The notes: generated from the sequence alone by a model not told the origin. Shown: positions 12,577 to 21,895, numbered from the stretch's first letter. The stretch is 28,148 bases of DNA from an uncultured Peptostreptococcus sp. (GCA_900759325.1 CAAEUW010000002.1:1-28148), one strand, 5' to 3'. Numbers and translations are program-made.

Positions 12577-15117
12577 CTACTTGTTTGTAGACAACATACT
12601 TTTAAGAGTTTCTAACTCTTTTCTTAAAATATCTATATCAGACTCTAAGGACGTGACCCTAGCTTCCAACATTTCTCTTTTCTTAATCTCTTCTTGCATG
12701 CCTGCATGTAAAATAGATGTATAATTGTATACATCTATTGCATAGGTCTTATTTATCTTGTTGTAGCCTACTATTACACTTCTTATAGGCTCTTTAATAA
12801 GCTGTGCCACAAGTGAAAACCTAGGCTTATTTTGACCCTTGAAATTGTAATTAAAAAGTGATGTATTTCTTAAAAAATCAAACACATCACTACTAGTCAA
12901 ATTATTAAATTTTACATCGTCATTCTTGCGTATAATTTTATCATCATTAATTTTGCATAGATTTTCTTTTAGTTTAGCGTCTGAACTTAACTGTGCAGTG
13001 GTAGAATATACACCTTCTCTTGTGGCTAAGATTACTTGTGCACCGCTTGCTCTAGCCCAAAATGCTTCTGAATTAACTGACATTAGAGTATCTGAACTAT
13101 CAAGATTCATCACAGTCCCACTTGCTACAGATATGCCGTCATATTGGCCCGCTGTTGCAAATTTACGTTCGCCTGCTCGATATCCACTTATCCCAGTATT
13201 ACTTACACTCAAATATGCATAGGCACTATATTTTAATCTTATAGCATTACCTGTAGCATCAATAGATTTAGCGTCATTGGCACCAGGCGCTAATCCACGT
13301 TCTAAAATTATACGTTCGCTATTTCCAGGATATATTGCATCTGTGGTTATCTTGGGAAGCCTAATATTACCATTAGAATCCCAACTAATATTGTCTGTTG
13401 AATTTCCAAAAAATCCTGAACCATTATTACTTATCCAGGCGGTTGTTGTGCCACCCCTTTTTACGTATAGTCCATTTTCATTAAAGAAAACACCACCATC
13501 TCTATTACCTGCAAATATATTAGGTGATATGACTTTACGTCCGTCTACTTGTGTGTAGGTGCCATTCCAGTCCCTTAACCATTCATACAATGTGGCATCT
13601 GTTCCATCTCGTCCATCTTTGCCTTTTAATTCGTTTTTTAACTCTTGGCTTAGGCTGTCCTTGGTTATTGAATTTGCACCGAACTTGGCTAGTCCACTGT
13701 CTAAGTCTAAATTAAAGTTCTTTCCAACAATTTGCCCTGCCCTGATTACATTAGCATTTAACTTCCCTGATGTGATATAGTCTGCTACTATTGACCCGTC
13801 TTTAGTCATTGCAAGTCCATATGGACCATTGATTCCTGTGTTGGAAAACCCTAAGCCATTCTTATTCCACATCCATATTTTTTTAGCGGTGTTCTCATTG
13901 TCGGTGTCCATTATCAGGATCTTGTCGGGCATGATTTTAACATGTCCCCCAAATCCTTCTTTTAACATTTTAGTTGCCAACTGCTTGGAGTCGTCAACCG
14001 CACTCATTACATCAGTATCGATCTTGTCATTAATTCGCCTTAATTCAGATGTAATTGATGTGAATGATTCAGAAATATTTCCTAGCTCTACTTCAATATA
14101 TTTCATGCTAACAGGGTCATATTTATAGCTTATCATTCTAGCTGTAATGCTGACCTTTTCTTCGGGATGTATCACCTTCAAAGTGTCACCTATGTTGATG
14201 TTCTCAAGTTTCTTAATATGCTTATATTCTTTCGTCTTTTCCAGGTCAACAAAGCTGACCTTATAATTAGCCCTAGGCTCATCAATGTGATTTTCACTAA
14301 ATTCTGCCCAGGCTCTTCTTCGCATTTCAGTATAAGCTTCTTCCTTAGTCATTCCTTCTGTATCACTTGACCCTACATCCCTAATCTTAATGTCACTATA
14401 TTCAATTACCTTGATTTTAGTATTGTGATATTGATTAACTTTAGGTGATGTTATATATCTTTCAGGAAGCAGGACCCCATCAGCTGCCTTAGGCATTATT
14501 TTGGTAGTAATCTGTGTGTAGTCAATATCTGCTTCATAGCCTATCAAATTCTTCTTGTATCGAATTTGAACTGAACTATCAATCCCCAGTCGTTTTCTAA
14601 AAGTGATATTGAAGTTATTTCTTTCAATCTCTCCACCCCATCTATTAATGAATGAATTATCATCACTTCCTAGCATTGCTCTGACTGGGTTATATCTAAC
14701 TATTCGACTACTGGCTACCTTATTTGAAATATCTGTATAGATTTTAAAAGGATGTGCATTAACACATCCCTTGTCTATTTTTTCAAGGGCTGCACTCGCC
14801 CCTAAATTTACGATATTTATATCCTCTATCAAATTATGATTAAGGTCATAGAATATATGATAGCATGTAACGTGGTACATTCCATTGCTTTTTCTTATAT
14901 GAGATATCCTGAATGCCTGGTCGTCATTTGTTGGAGTAGGTGCCACAACAATATTTTCCATTTCGATATAATCTGAATCCTTGATAGGGATTGAAAATTC
15001 AAGCTGATATATACCATTGATTTCCTCGGATACTACTGGATTAGATATTAGCTTATCAAGGACCTGAACCCCATTTCTTTTGAAATTAATTTCATTTGAC
15101 CTGTAAACTCTAATCAC
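12577..15117 (-). CDS. Tail tip/prophage endopeptidase-tail protein with C-terminal self-cleaving chaperone domain
   Basis: 846 residues. The N-terminal 350 or so residues match the prophage tail (TIGR01665/PF06605) family that forms the tail tip hub (SNPVVSEEINGIYQLEFSIP, YHIFYDLNHNLIED). A middle region has a short collagen-like piece (KGKDGRDGTDA) and beta-rich fibre sequence. The end contains SSDAKLKEN, with Ser712 and Lys717 in the spacing of the Ser-Lys dyad of peptidase S74 intramolecular chaperones, followed by a C-terminal coiled coil (LEARVTSLESDIDILRKEL). Such domains guide trimer folding and then cut themselves off. The GTG at 15117 is chosen: it overlaps the Dit stop (TAGTG), with GGAG just upstream; a GTG three codons earlier sits on the ribosome site. 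Confidence 0.85.
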   Translation of the reverse strand: MIRVYRSNEINFKRNGVQVLDKLISNPVVSEEINGIYQLEFSIPIKDSDYIEMENIVVAPTPTNDDQAFRISHIRKSNGMYHVTCYHIFYDLNHNLIEDINIVNLGASAALEKIDKGCVNAHPFKIYTDISNKVASSRIVRYNPVRAMLGSDDNSFINRWGGEIERNNFNITFRKRLGIDSSVQIRYKKNLIGYEADIDYTQITTKIMPKAADGVLLPERYITSPKVNQYHNTKIKVIEYSDIKIRDVGSSDTEGMTKEEAYTEMRRRAWAEFSENHIDEPRANYKVSFVDLEKTKEYKHIKKLENINIGDTLKVIHPEEKVSITARMISYKYDPVSMKYIEVELGNISESFTSITSELRRINDKIDTDVMSAVDDSKQLATKMLKEGFGGHVKIMPDKILIMDTDNENTAKKIWMWNKNGLGFSNTGINGPYGLAMTKDGSIVADYITSGKLNANVIRAGQIVGKNFNLDLDSGLAKFGANSITKDSLSQELKNELKGKDGRDGTDATLYEWLRDWNGTYTQVDGRKVISPNIFAGNRDGGVFFNENGLYVKRGGTTTAWISNNGSGFFGNSTDNISWDSNGNIRLPKITTDAIYPGNSERIILERGLAPGANDAKSIDATGNAIRLKYSAYAYLSVSNTGISGYRAGERKFATAGQYDGISVASGTVMNLDSSDTLMSVNSEAFWARASGAQVILATREGVYSTTAQLSSDAKLKENLCKINDDKIIRKNDDVKFNNLTSSDVFDFLRNTSLFNYNFKGQNKPRFSLVAQLIKEPIRSVIVGYNKINKTYAIDVYNYTSILHAGMQEEIKKREMLEARVTSLESDIDILRKELETLKSMLSTNK

Positions 15118-15824
15118 TATCTCCACCCCTCTCTTGTCATGACTTCAACCTTAGACATTCCACCATATGCAGTGATTCTGTGAATGCCCCTATCAAGTTC
15201 AATGAAGTCACCTATCATATATTCAAGCAAATTAATGCCATCATCACTTCTGCAAGTCATATTTTCACAGTCGATATAAACCACAGATGCCCTTATGTTT
15301 ACTCCTATTTTCTTACTGTTGTCATTATCCAATATAAAATAACAATCTCCCTGTGAATTTGTGATTTTAAATAGTGGGGCTGACTTATACCCATCTACCC
15401 TAAATGAATCAATTGCCGATACAAATTTAAAAGTGGATAGCTTATAGCTAAAAGGCTTACAGTTAAATGTGACTTCAAAGGATCCATAGAAGTCTACCTC
15501 ATTCTCAATATCTCCTATCTTGGTGAAATTTACCATGTAGCAGAACTCCTGATCGTCTGAAAATATAATCTTGTCACAGTCAAGCAATATTTCCTTGACC
15601 ACCCTTATTCTATCCTTTAGATGGTCATCCATGAAGTTAAGTTCAACTGTGATATCAATATCCTTATATCCCTTTTCAACGTGTAAATCCCCATCACGTC
15701 CTGGGATATCTATTGTTTCTATCACCCTTTCAGATGTTGGAATTGAGGGCCTTTCCTTTATGCAAAATCCTAGCTTAGATAGGTCTATCATTTCCTCATT
15801 AACTTCAACTATTAACTTCTGCAT
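15117..15824 (-). CDS. Distal tail protein (Dit, siphovirus tail component)
   Basis: 235 residues of the Sipho_tail family (PF05709, TIGR01633). The N-terminal half holds the ring-forming pattern IDIPGRDGDLHVEKGYKDID followed by ELNFMDDHLKDRIRVVKEIL; the C-terminal half is a beta-sandwich/galectin-like region (SAPLFKITNSQGDCYFIL). Dit hexamers join the tail tube to the tail tip and carry receptor-binding proteins. An AAGGGGGG site precedes the ATG. It sits 1 base after the tape measure gene and overlaps the next start by one base, so translation of the three is coupled. Confidence 0.9.
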   Translation of the reverse strand: MQKLIVEVNEEMIDLSKLGFCIKERPSIPTSERVIETIDIPGRDGDLHVEKGYKDIDITVELNFMDDHLKDRIRVVKEILLDCDKIIFSDDQEFCYMVNFTKIGDIENEVDFYGSFEVTFNCKPFSYKLSTFKFVSAIDSFRVDGYKSAPLFKITNSQGDCYFILDNDNSKKIGVNIRASVVYIDCENMTCRSDDGINLLEYMIGDFIELDRGIHRITAYGGMSKVEVMTREGWR

Positions 15825-15825
15825 T

Positions 15826-18800
15826 TTAGATTGCCCCCCTTCCGTAACTCAACTTATATCCTCGCCTCTTTAGTTCATGGTCAATGATATCCATGCCCTG
15901 CCTAAAGTCTGCAGTTTCCTTGATATCCTGATTTAAAATTACATTTATTGTTCCATTGTTACTACTATCAAATTTCATCCTATCTACAATAGCCTGTGCA
16001 AATGGCATCATATATCTGCCTTCAAGTGGAACAACGGCCTCTTTTCCTGCTTCACCTATACCAACTATACTTGGGCCTGTGGCTATACCACCTGTTTTAT
16101 ACCAATCAACTGATATATGAGGTATACTTGGTGGATTAAGTGAGAAGCTACCACTAATATTAAAGTGCGGTAGCCTTATATGTGGAAGCTCAAGCCTACA
16201 ATTTCTAAAGAAGCCTGTTATTGAATCTATAGCTCCTCTTATGTGGTTCTTGATGCCATCCATCTTACCACTAATTGACTGTTTAATTGTATCCCAAACT
16301 GCTCCTGAAATAGTCTTAATATTTCCCCATGCAGTTGAAATAGTCTGCCTGATAGATTCAAATTTACTAGATGCATTGCTTCTGATATTGTCCCAGTGCT
16401 GTCCCAAGTTGGTCTTGATATCACTCCAAGTGCTACTTGTTGTATTTTTGATAAAATCCCATGTAACACCCAAGAAGGTCTTCATATTTGTAAATGTTTC
16501 AGAAGCCTTAGTCTTCAAATTGGTCCATGTAGTTTGTAAGTAGTTTGTAGTAGAATTCCAAGTATTTGTCGCACTGTCTTTTATTTTGCCCCAAGTCTGT
16601 GAAAAGAATTGAGTCATAGGCTCCCATATGGTCTTAATTACACCTATAAATAATTTCATAGCAAGTGTTATTGGTGATGTGATAGCTTCCCAACTTATCA
16701 TGAATATTTCCTTGATATGGTCCCATAGGAACTTGAATACTAACTTGAAGTTTTCCCAAAGTGTCTTAGCACCTTCAATAAAGCTATTCCAAGCGTTTGT
16801 TATGCCTTCAGTAACAGCATTCCAACCTTCAAGAAATATCTGCTTAGTTTCTTCCCAGTGCTTCTTAAAGAAGGCTTTAATATCGTCTCCCCACTTTACC
16901 CAAATGAATATTAGGGCAGCAACTGCAGCAGCAACTGCAAGGGCTATTGGATTGGCAATTATAAAAGCACCTATTGCCTGGAATGCTCCAGCTACCATTG
17001 GGAGTAGTCTTGCAAAAACTCCACCTAGTCCAGTGAATAAACTCTTAAATACTGTTAATATAGGTCCACCCAGTTTACTTAGTCCTTTAAGGACAATAGC
17101 CAAACCCCTTACCGCAGGAGTGGCCGCTTTTGCTCCACCGAATGCAGTTGCCCAAGCTCCTGTAAGCGTACCTAATCCAGTAATTAATCGCCCGACAATA
17201 GATAAGACTGGGCCAATTGCAATCACTAACAGTCCTATCATCATTACCATTTTCTGAGTCTCAGGGCTAGCCTCGTTGAACTTCTTAGCTAGTCTCCCTA
17301 TTGCTTCCAAAACTGGCTTTAAGTGTTCAAACATGGTCTTTAGTGCATCAGCTATTGGCTTTCCTGCATCATTCATAAATGCTATTATTTCATTCTTCAG
17401 CATGCCCATCTTACCTGCGAATGTGTCATTTCTTTTCTGTGCTTCATTAGTTAATGCATTGTTCTCATCCCAAGCCTTATTTGCATCTTCAATTGCATTT
17501 GTTAGTATATCTTGACCACCTGACAACCTTTTAAGCGTATCAGTTTCTCTTAGTTCGGTGATTCCCAAATCACTTAGAACGGTATTGACATTTTCCCCTC
17601 GCTTGCCCATTTCTCCAAGACCTTTTACAAAGGCATTTATTGCTTCGATTGGCTTTTCTTTAAATGTCTTAGCGAACTGTTCGGATGACATTCCTGCTAC
17701 TTTTGCGAATAGATCAATTTTAGATTGTCCTTCGTCAAATTCTTTGACCATGTCTTTCAATGCACTTTTAGTGTAACCTGTTTTATTGGCCATCTCCTCT
17801 AGCGTTTCGCCACCCTTTTCAATAGCTGCCCTTACATCTTGATATGTTACACCAACTCTACTTAATTCACCTTGAAATGCCTTAAACGCTTCTTGTGGTC
17901 CCATTACTGCATTTTGCATTTTGGTCATAACCTTAGACATTGAGGATCCACCTGCATCAGCTTCAATTCCCAATGAACTCATTGCAGTAGCTAGGGCAAG
18001 TACATTCTGTTGGGTCAATCCTATCTGATGTCCTGAACCTGCTAGCCTCATAGCCATTGCAGTAATCTCGGATTCAGTAGTTGCGTAGTTATTACCTAGG
18101 TATACTATAGATGACCCAAGTCTATCTACCTGACCAAGTGACCCACCCATGATATTTGTAAATCTTGCTATTGATGTAGCTGCGTCTGTTGCACTTAGGT
18201 TTGTAGCTTCACCCATTTGCACCATTGTCTTTGAAAATGATAAGACATCATTAGCCTTAACACCTAACTGACCGGCCGCCTCTACTACTCCCGCTATTTC
18301 AACTGCAGATGTCGGCATGGTTTTAGACATTTCAATTATTCCATTTTCAAGGTCTTTATAAGAAATGACTAGCTTGCCATTTTTGTCCCTGACCTCATCT
18401 ACTGTCTTTCTTACTCCAGTAAATGCAGTTTCTAAATCACTAGCAACTTTAACAGTGGCCCCTATTCCTGCCAATAGTGGCAATGATACCCTTTTAGAAT
18501 ATGAATCGCCTATATTTGAAATAGTCTTGCCTGTGTTTGATAGCTTGTCCGACACCCTCTTGGCTATGCTTCCGACATTTGAGTATTCATTCTCAAACTC
18601 CTTGGCCTTGGCAGTAGCTTCTGCTAGTTCTTTTTCAAGCTTATTCACTTCAACGGAGTTTGCCCCAAATTCTTGCTTGGCTACTTTTAGACTTTCTTCA
18701 AGACCCTTGACCTCTTGCTTTGTAGTGGCCATAGCCTCTTTTAAATAGGTCTGCCTTACTTTAAGCTTATCAGATTCACTTGCATTGTTACCTAGCGCCG

Positions 18801-19305
18801 TGACCTGTGCATTATATTTTGCAGTTAATGCATCCATCTTAGATGTGACCTTGTCCTGTTCAGAAGCAAGTTCCCTTAGCCTTTCTTTTCTTTCCTGGCT
18901 CGCCTTAGCAGCTGCACTTTCAGCCTTCTGTGCTTCAGCTAGCTTCTGATTAGTTATGCTTATCTGATTACCAAGGGTAGCTTCTGCCTTTTGTGAGTCT
19001 AGCAATTGACTGGCCCACTTCTTAGCCTCTGTGGAATTCTCGCCCATGGTCTTCTTGGCATTTTCTAGGGCCTTTCTTATTTCCTCAGTCTTTTCCTTCT
19101 GTAAGGCCTGCTTCTGCTTTAAATGGTCTAGGGTAGCACCTAGCTTTTCAGACTCTGACCCTGTCAATTTCATCTGCTCTGACTGTAGCTTAAATGACTT
19201 TGTAAGGCTTGTGATTTCACTTTGAATACCCTTAATAGAAGCGTTGAACTGACTATTAATCAACTTATATTCTATATTGACCTCTCTGCTTGTTTTTTTA
19301 GCCAT
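15826..19305 (-). CDS. Tape measure protein (TP901 type)
   Basis: 1159 residues setting tail length. Residues 1-245 are a long coiled coil (repeated Lys/Glu/Ala heptads). A TP901 core domain (TIGR01760) follows, with KVASDLETAFTGVRKTVDE, SVEIAG-like and GSGHQIGLTQQNVLALATAM segments. Two or three membrane-type segments lie around 675-725 and 790-815 (MIGLLVIAIGPVLSIVGRLI; NPIALAVAAAVAALIFIWVK). From 904 to 1035 come twelve 11-residue repeats. The C-terminal part has GEAGKEAVVPL, common in these proteins. A 3,480-base gene predicts a tail of roughly 150-180 nm by the usual 1.5 angstrom per residue rule (estimate). AAAGGGGG lies before the ATG. Confidence 0.95.
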   Translation of the reverse strand: MAKKTSREVNIEYKLINSQFNASIKGIQSEITSLTKSFKLQSEQMKLTGSESEKLGATLDHLKQKQALQKEKTEEIRKALENAKKTMGENSTEAKKWASQLLDSQKAEATLGNQISITNQKLAEAQKAESAAAKASQERKERLRELASEQDKVTSKMDALTAKYNAQVTALGNNASESDKLKVRQTYLKEAMATTKQEVKGLEESLKVAKQEFGANSVEVNKLEKELAEATAKAKEFENEYSNVGSIAKRVSDKLSNTGKTISNIGDSYSKRVSLPLLAGIGATVKVASDLETAFTGVRKTVDEVRDKNGKLVISYKDLENGIIEMSKTMPTSAVEIAGVVEAAGQLGVKANDVLSFSKTMVQMGEATNLSATDAATSIARFTNIMGGSLGQVDRLGSSIVYLGNNYATTESEITAMAMRLAGSGHQIGLTQQNVLALATAMSSLGIEADAGGSSMSKVMTKMQNAVMGPQEAFKAFQGELSRVGVTYQDVRAAIEKGGETLEEMANKTGYTKSALKDMVKEFDEGQSKIDLFAKVAGMSSEQFAKTFKEKPIEAINAFVKGLGEMGKRGENVNTVLSDLGITELRETDTLKRLSGGQDILTNAIEDANKAWDENNALTNEAQKRNDTFAGKMGMLKNEIIAFMNDAGKPIADALKTMFEHLKPVLEAIGRLAKKFNEASPETQKMVMMIGLLVIAIGPVLSIVGRLITGLGTLTGAWATAFGGAKAATPAVRGLAIVLKGLSKLGGPILTVFKSLFTGLGGVFARLLPMVAGAFQAIGAFIIANPIALAVAAAVAALIFIWVKWGDDIKAFFKKHWEETKQIFLEGWNAVTEGITNAWNSFIEGAKTLWENFKLVFKFLWDHIKEIFMISWEAITSPITLAMKLFIGVIKTIWEPMTQFFSQTWGKIKDSATNTWNSTTNYLQTTWTNLKTKASETFTNMKTFLGVTWDFIKNTTSSTWSDIKTNLGQHWDNIRSNASSKFESIRQTISTAWGNIKTISGAVWDTIKQSISGKMDGIKNHIRGAIDSITGFFRNCRLELPHIRLPHFNISGSFSLNPPSIPHISVDWYKTGGIATGPSIVGIGEAGKEAVVPLEGRYMMPFAQAIVDRMKFDSSNNGTINVILNQDIKETADFRQGMDIIDHELKRRGYKLSYGRGAI
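16201..16596 (-). repeat. Twelve 11-residue repeats in the tape measure protein
   Basis: Residues 904-1035 divide into twelve units of exactly 11 residues of the form (T/x)(W/F)xxIKxxxxx, e.g. TWSDIKTNLGQ, AWGNIKTISGA. Regular aromatic residues every 11 positions are known in tape measure proteins and fit a straight helical bundle along the tail tube. DNA identity between units is low, so the repeat is old or kept at protein level. Confidence 0.85.
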
Positions 19306-19337
19306 GTTATTCCCCCTTTCTTTAAAATTTTTTCAAT

Positions 19338-19363
19338 AAAAAAAGCCCCAAAAATATGGGGCT
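19338..19363 (-). terminator. Terminator-like hairpin inside the late operon, before the tape measure gene
   Basis: On the minus strand, AGCCCC (19363-19358), an 8-base loop and GGGGCT (19349-19344) run into T7 (19344-19338). It begins at the stop codon of the frameshifted chaperone and ends 32 bases before the tape measure start. It meets the rules for an intrinsic terminator but lies between two late genes, so it probably attenuates or is overridden. Confidence 0.75.
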
Positions 19364-19918
19364 AATCTATGCTACTGTTTAAGTAATTGTCTATGGCAAT
19401 TTTATTCACCGCTATAGACATTAACATGGATATAGGGATTTCCCATATATCCTGACCTAAGCCAAAATAAAAGGCAAATAATGAGAAGAACTCCTCAACA
19501 TTGCTAGGGTCTAGCGTCGGTGTTTTTTTTTCTTACCATTTGAAGCCTGCTTTGGTGTGGCCTTTTTAAAATCACCAGGCATCTTCCCTGGTCTTGTTAT
19601 TAAATTTGTTAACACTTCTGTGTATATCTCAGTTAAGTCCTGGAAATTAAGGTCTGCCACTTCTAGGAATTCATCAATGCTTAGTGGGTTTTTATTTTCC
19701 ATCGTGTAGCAAATATAAGCAAGGTCCATAAGCAGGATATCGTCCATTGGCAATGAATCAAATTCTATTTCATTTCCCATGCTTGTCTTGATTATCCCTG
19801 ATATAAAGTCCTTGTTAAGTAGACCCTTTATCTGTGCGTTTCTTAATGCTCCAAGTGTTAGGTGTGTATTTATTTTAAATTCTCCACCCTCAGTTAATTT
19901 GATTGATGTAAGTGCCAT
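19362..19918 (-). CDS. Tail assembly chaperone gpGT, -1 frameshift product
   Basis: The first 132 codons are those of gpG. At nine A's (19531-19523, codons AAA AAA AAA) a -1 slip gives a new frame that runs 53 codons, starting TPTLDPSNVEEFFSLFAFYF, to the TAG at 19364-19362, for a 185-residue product. The pair of a short chaperone and a longer frameshifted form before the tape measure is conserved in long-tailed phages; gpGT binds the tape measure and recruits major tail protein. The extension has no start codon or ribosome site of its own. Annotation by simple frames would miss it. Confidence 0.8.
19511..19918 (-). CDS. Tail assembly chaperone gpG
   Basis: 135 residues, mostly helical, ending in a basic tail (NGKKKKHRR). 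Its position between major tail and tape measure genes and the slippery A9 run near its end identify it as the upstream half of the tail chaperone pair. AAAAGGGGG lies before the ATG. It normally ends at TAG (19513-19511); a share of ribosomes should shift into the gpGT frame. Confidence 0.85.
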   Translation of the reverse strand: MALTSIKLTEGGEFKINTHLTLGALRNAQIKGLLNKDFISGIIKTSMGNEIEFDSLPMDDILLMDLAYICYTMENKNPLSIDEFLEVADLNFQDLTEIYTEVLTNLITRPGKMPGDFKKATPKQASNGKKKKHRR

Positions 19919-19949
19919 ATTAACCCCCTTTTTTAATATTTTAATTCGT

Positions 19950-20513
19950 TTATGCCTTTAGCTTGCTTGCGTCAAACTTTGAATGCCATGTATCAGCCAA
20001 CTGGCCCAGTTCAGACCTGAAGCCTCTGTACATAAACTTGCCCATTTCATCAGCAGTTATTGAGAATTCAAGTTCTATCTCTGCTACTTCTTCCTCACCA
20101 TTCTTGATAGACAGTGTTAGTCCTGATGTAACTGCAGCCTTTGGCCAAGCAAGAAACTCTTCATCTGTTTCCATTAGGTCATATGCTGAAAATGTCAAAC
20201 ACCCTACTTTACCAAGAGAGCTATCACCATATGCATATACACCAGGCTTAAATCCTGTTGTATCTATACCAAATATTTTATTTAGGACATCTCTTTCAAT
20301 ATGACCTACAAACTTTAGTTTCTGACCAACTACCTTGGCTCTCTTTTCCTTGTCGACTCCCTCGCACTTCTTAACAATTGTTTTGATTTCGGATTCGACT
20401 TCTAACTCACCAGTGCAGCCTAACTTCTTTGATGCAGTTTCTCCCTCAAATAATATATGGGCATTTGTAACTTTAAAATATGAAAACTGGCTATCTCTCT
20501 GCGTTGCTCCCAT
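19950..20513 (-). CDS. Major tail protein (tail tube)
   Basis: 187 residues of a compact beta-rich protein just upstream of the tail chaperones, the fixed place for the tube protein. Recognisable segments are GATQRDSQFSYFKVTNAHIL, the tube-type loop GHIERDVLNKIFGIDTTGF and the C-terminal FEFSITADEMGKFMY-like stretch. It resembles the phi13/TP901 type of major tail proteins. The ATG at 20513 is chosen because AGGAGA lies 8 bases upstream; the longer in-frame start overlaps the preceding gene and adds 13 unrelated residues. Confidence 0.8.
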   Translation of the reverse strand: MGATQRDSQFSYFKVTNAHILFEGETASKKLGCTGELEVESEIKTIVKKCEGVDKEKRAKVVGQKLKFVGHIERDVLNKIFGIDTTGFKPGVYAYGDSSLGKVGCLTFSAYDLMETDEEFLAWPKAAVTSGLTLSIKNGEEEVAEIELEFSITADEMGKFMYRGFRSELGQLADTWHSKFDASKLKA

Positions 20514-20529
20514 CTTATCTTCTCCTGTT

Positions 20530-20922
20530 CTAAATACTAATATTTTCATCAATGATTTTAATTACATCATTGAATATCTTATCCTCTTTGCTTCCCAATC
20601 CTTTTTGGAAGAACTCCTGGGCAACTGGGTTATTTTTCCCTATTCCTTGGTCAGGGAATACTAGATATTTGTAAGGGCCTTTAGGTGATATTTCAAATCC
20701 TAAATTAAAATTCCTACTCTTTAGCGAACTTCTTTCTTTGGCATGCGCCTTTTTCCTGTCAGACTTAGGCATAAATCCTATTATTCCCTGAATGGCATGT
20801 TGGCCGCCTTTTGTGTGCAAATATTCATTTAGCTTGCTTTCAAGAGTTGAACTTGTCTTTTTTAGACCTTCGGCTATCTTCTCACTTTGTTCAGGCTTTA
20901 ATATGAAGGATATCCTGCTCAT
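20530..20922 (-). CDS. HK97 gp10-like tail completion protein
   Basis: 130 residues with the family segments GFMPKSDRKKAHAKERSSL and YKYLVFPDQGIGKNNPVAQE, shared by HK97 gp10-like proteins of Bacillota phages, which act at the head-tail joint. AGAGGG lies 6 bases before the ATG. It follows the preceding gene by 3 bases. Confidence 0.8.
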   Translation of the reverse strand: MSRISFILKPEQSEKIAEGLKKTSSTLESKLNEYLHTKGGQHAIQGIIGFMPKSDRKKAHAKERSSLKSRNFNLGFEISPKGPYKYLVFPDQGIGKNNPVAQEFFQKGLGSKEDKIFNDVIKIIDENISI

Positions 20923-20925
20923 AGG

Positions 20926-21282
20926 CTACCCTCTACACATCCTGTGAACGTGAATAAATGTAAAAGTAGTCATGCTAGCCTCTACATCTAAGCCTTCTAT
21001 CTTCCCAACCTGTGTTTCGCAAGAATTAAATAACAGTCTGTGATCGTCACACATTTCTATTATTTTAAATTTATCCAGGGCCATTTTTTCCCTGGTTACA
21101 AAATATAAATAAAATTCTTGCTGATATTGATTTGTTGACGTGTCAGGCTTTTTGATATCGCCATCATCATCATAAATAAAGAACGATTTATTCTCCTTGA
21201 TCTCGTCTTTTCTTATGTCGGTGGCAAATACTGGTGCTATTGCCTCTAATTGGTCAAGTAGCCCCTGTAGATTTTTAATCAT
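20926..21282 (-). CDS. Probable tail terminator protein
   Basis: 118 residues beginning MIKNLQGLLDQLEAIAPVFA, with a beta-strand-rich middle (FYLYFVTREKM). The place between head closure and tail tube genes and the size fit the tail terminator ring; the family match is weak. The ATG at 21282 has GAGGTGG 5 bases upstream and overlaps the preceding stop by 8 bases; an in-frame GTG three codons earlier lies within that ribosome site. Confidence 0.6.
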   Translation of the reverse strand: MIKNLQGLLDQLEAIAPVFATDIRKDEIKENKSFFIYDDDGDIKKPDTSTNQYQQEFYLYFVTREKMALDKFKIIEMCDDHRLLFNSCETQVGKIEGLDVEASMTTFTFIHVHRMCRG

Positions 21283-21622
21283 CCAGACCACCTCTTTTCT
21301 GTAAATATAAATATGTAAATCGACCTGTTAGATCGTCATCCATTTTAACGATATCGAAGTATGCATTGTCAATTCTTATTAACTGGGTCATTTCTAAGTC
21401 CTTGACCTTGTAGACTTTGATTTTAAGGTCTACCCTTGTTTCAAGTCCAAAGTAATTTGTAAAATCTTCATGTTTGAAATACTTGGTTTTATATTTCAAA
21501 AAACCCAACCTTACAAACCTATTGCCTATGACTGCCTTCTTATCGTCTCTGACTGTTTTCTTGACTCCATATTCAAGTAGTCCACTATTTAATTCTTCAG
21601 ATGTTTTCTTGTTAGGTTTCAT
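21275..21622 (-). CDS. Head closure/head-tail adaptor protein
   Basis: 115 residues, small beta-barrel type, in the usual place after the connector gene. Segments VGLKTVRDDKKAVIGNRF-like and YLYLQKRGGLDD resemble SPP1 gp16-like/PF05521 head-tail adaptors, which plug the portal after packaging. GGGGG precedes the ATG. Confidence 0.65.
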   Translation of the reverse strand: MKPNKKTSEELNSGLLEYGVKKTVRDDKKAVIGNRFVRLGFLKYKTKYFKHEDFTNYFGLETRVDLKIKVYKVKDLEMTQLIRIDNAYFDIVKMDDDLTGRFTYLYLQKRGGLDD

Positions 21623-21626
21623 CTTG

Positions 21627-21887
21627 CTAGTCCCCCAAACTGTGCTTAATCTGCAGATTTAAAATATCACTCTTAAAGTCGTCCTCAAATGAGTAGCTTG
21701 CCCCGTTCCAGGCATAGAAGCAATATTCTTTTAATAGCTTTCTTGCTGATATCTCAGTATCAAAGTTAGTCTTGCCAACCCTTGATTTGATGAAGTCTTG
21801 ACCTTCTAATATCATTGTATTGATTTTAGGATCGTCATATTCCCAAGTAACATCAAGCCTTGCTTTCACTTCTTCTAGTAGCGTCAT
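21627..21887 (-). CDS. Head-tail connector protein (gp6-like)
   Basis: 86 residues, helical: LLEEVKARLDVTWEYDDPKI, then LEGQDFIKSRVG and RKLLKEYCFYAWNGA. This is the pattern of HK97 gp6/phage_connect_1 proteins that form a ring below the portal. AGGTG lies before the ATG; it follows the 66-aa gene by 8 bases. Confidence 0.8.
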   Translation of the reverse strand: MTLLEEVKARLDVTWEYDDPKINTMILEGQDFIKSRVGKTNFDTEISARKLLKEYCFYAWNGASYSFEDDFKSDILNLQIKHSLGD

Positions 21888-21895
21888 GCTATCAC

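Noticed and set aside
16239..17257. Long frames on both strands within the tape measure gene
   Set aside because: They lie opposite or out of frame with a long gene that has clear domains, and lack ribosome sites.
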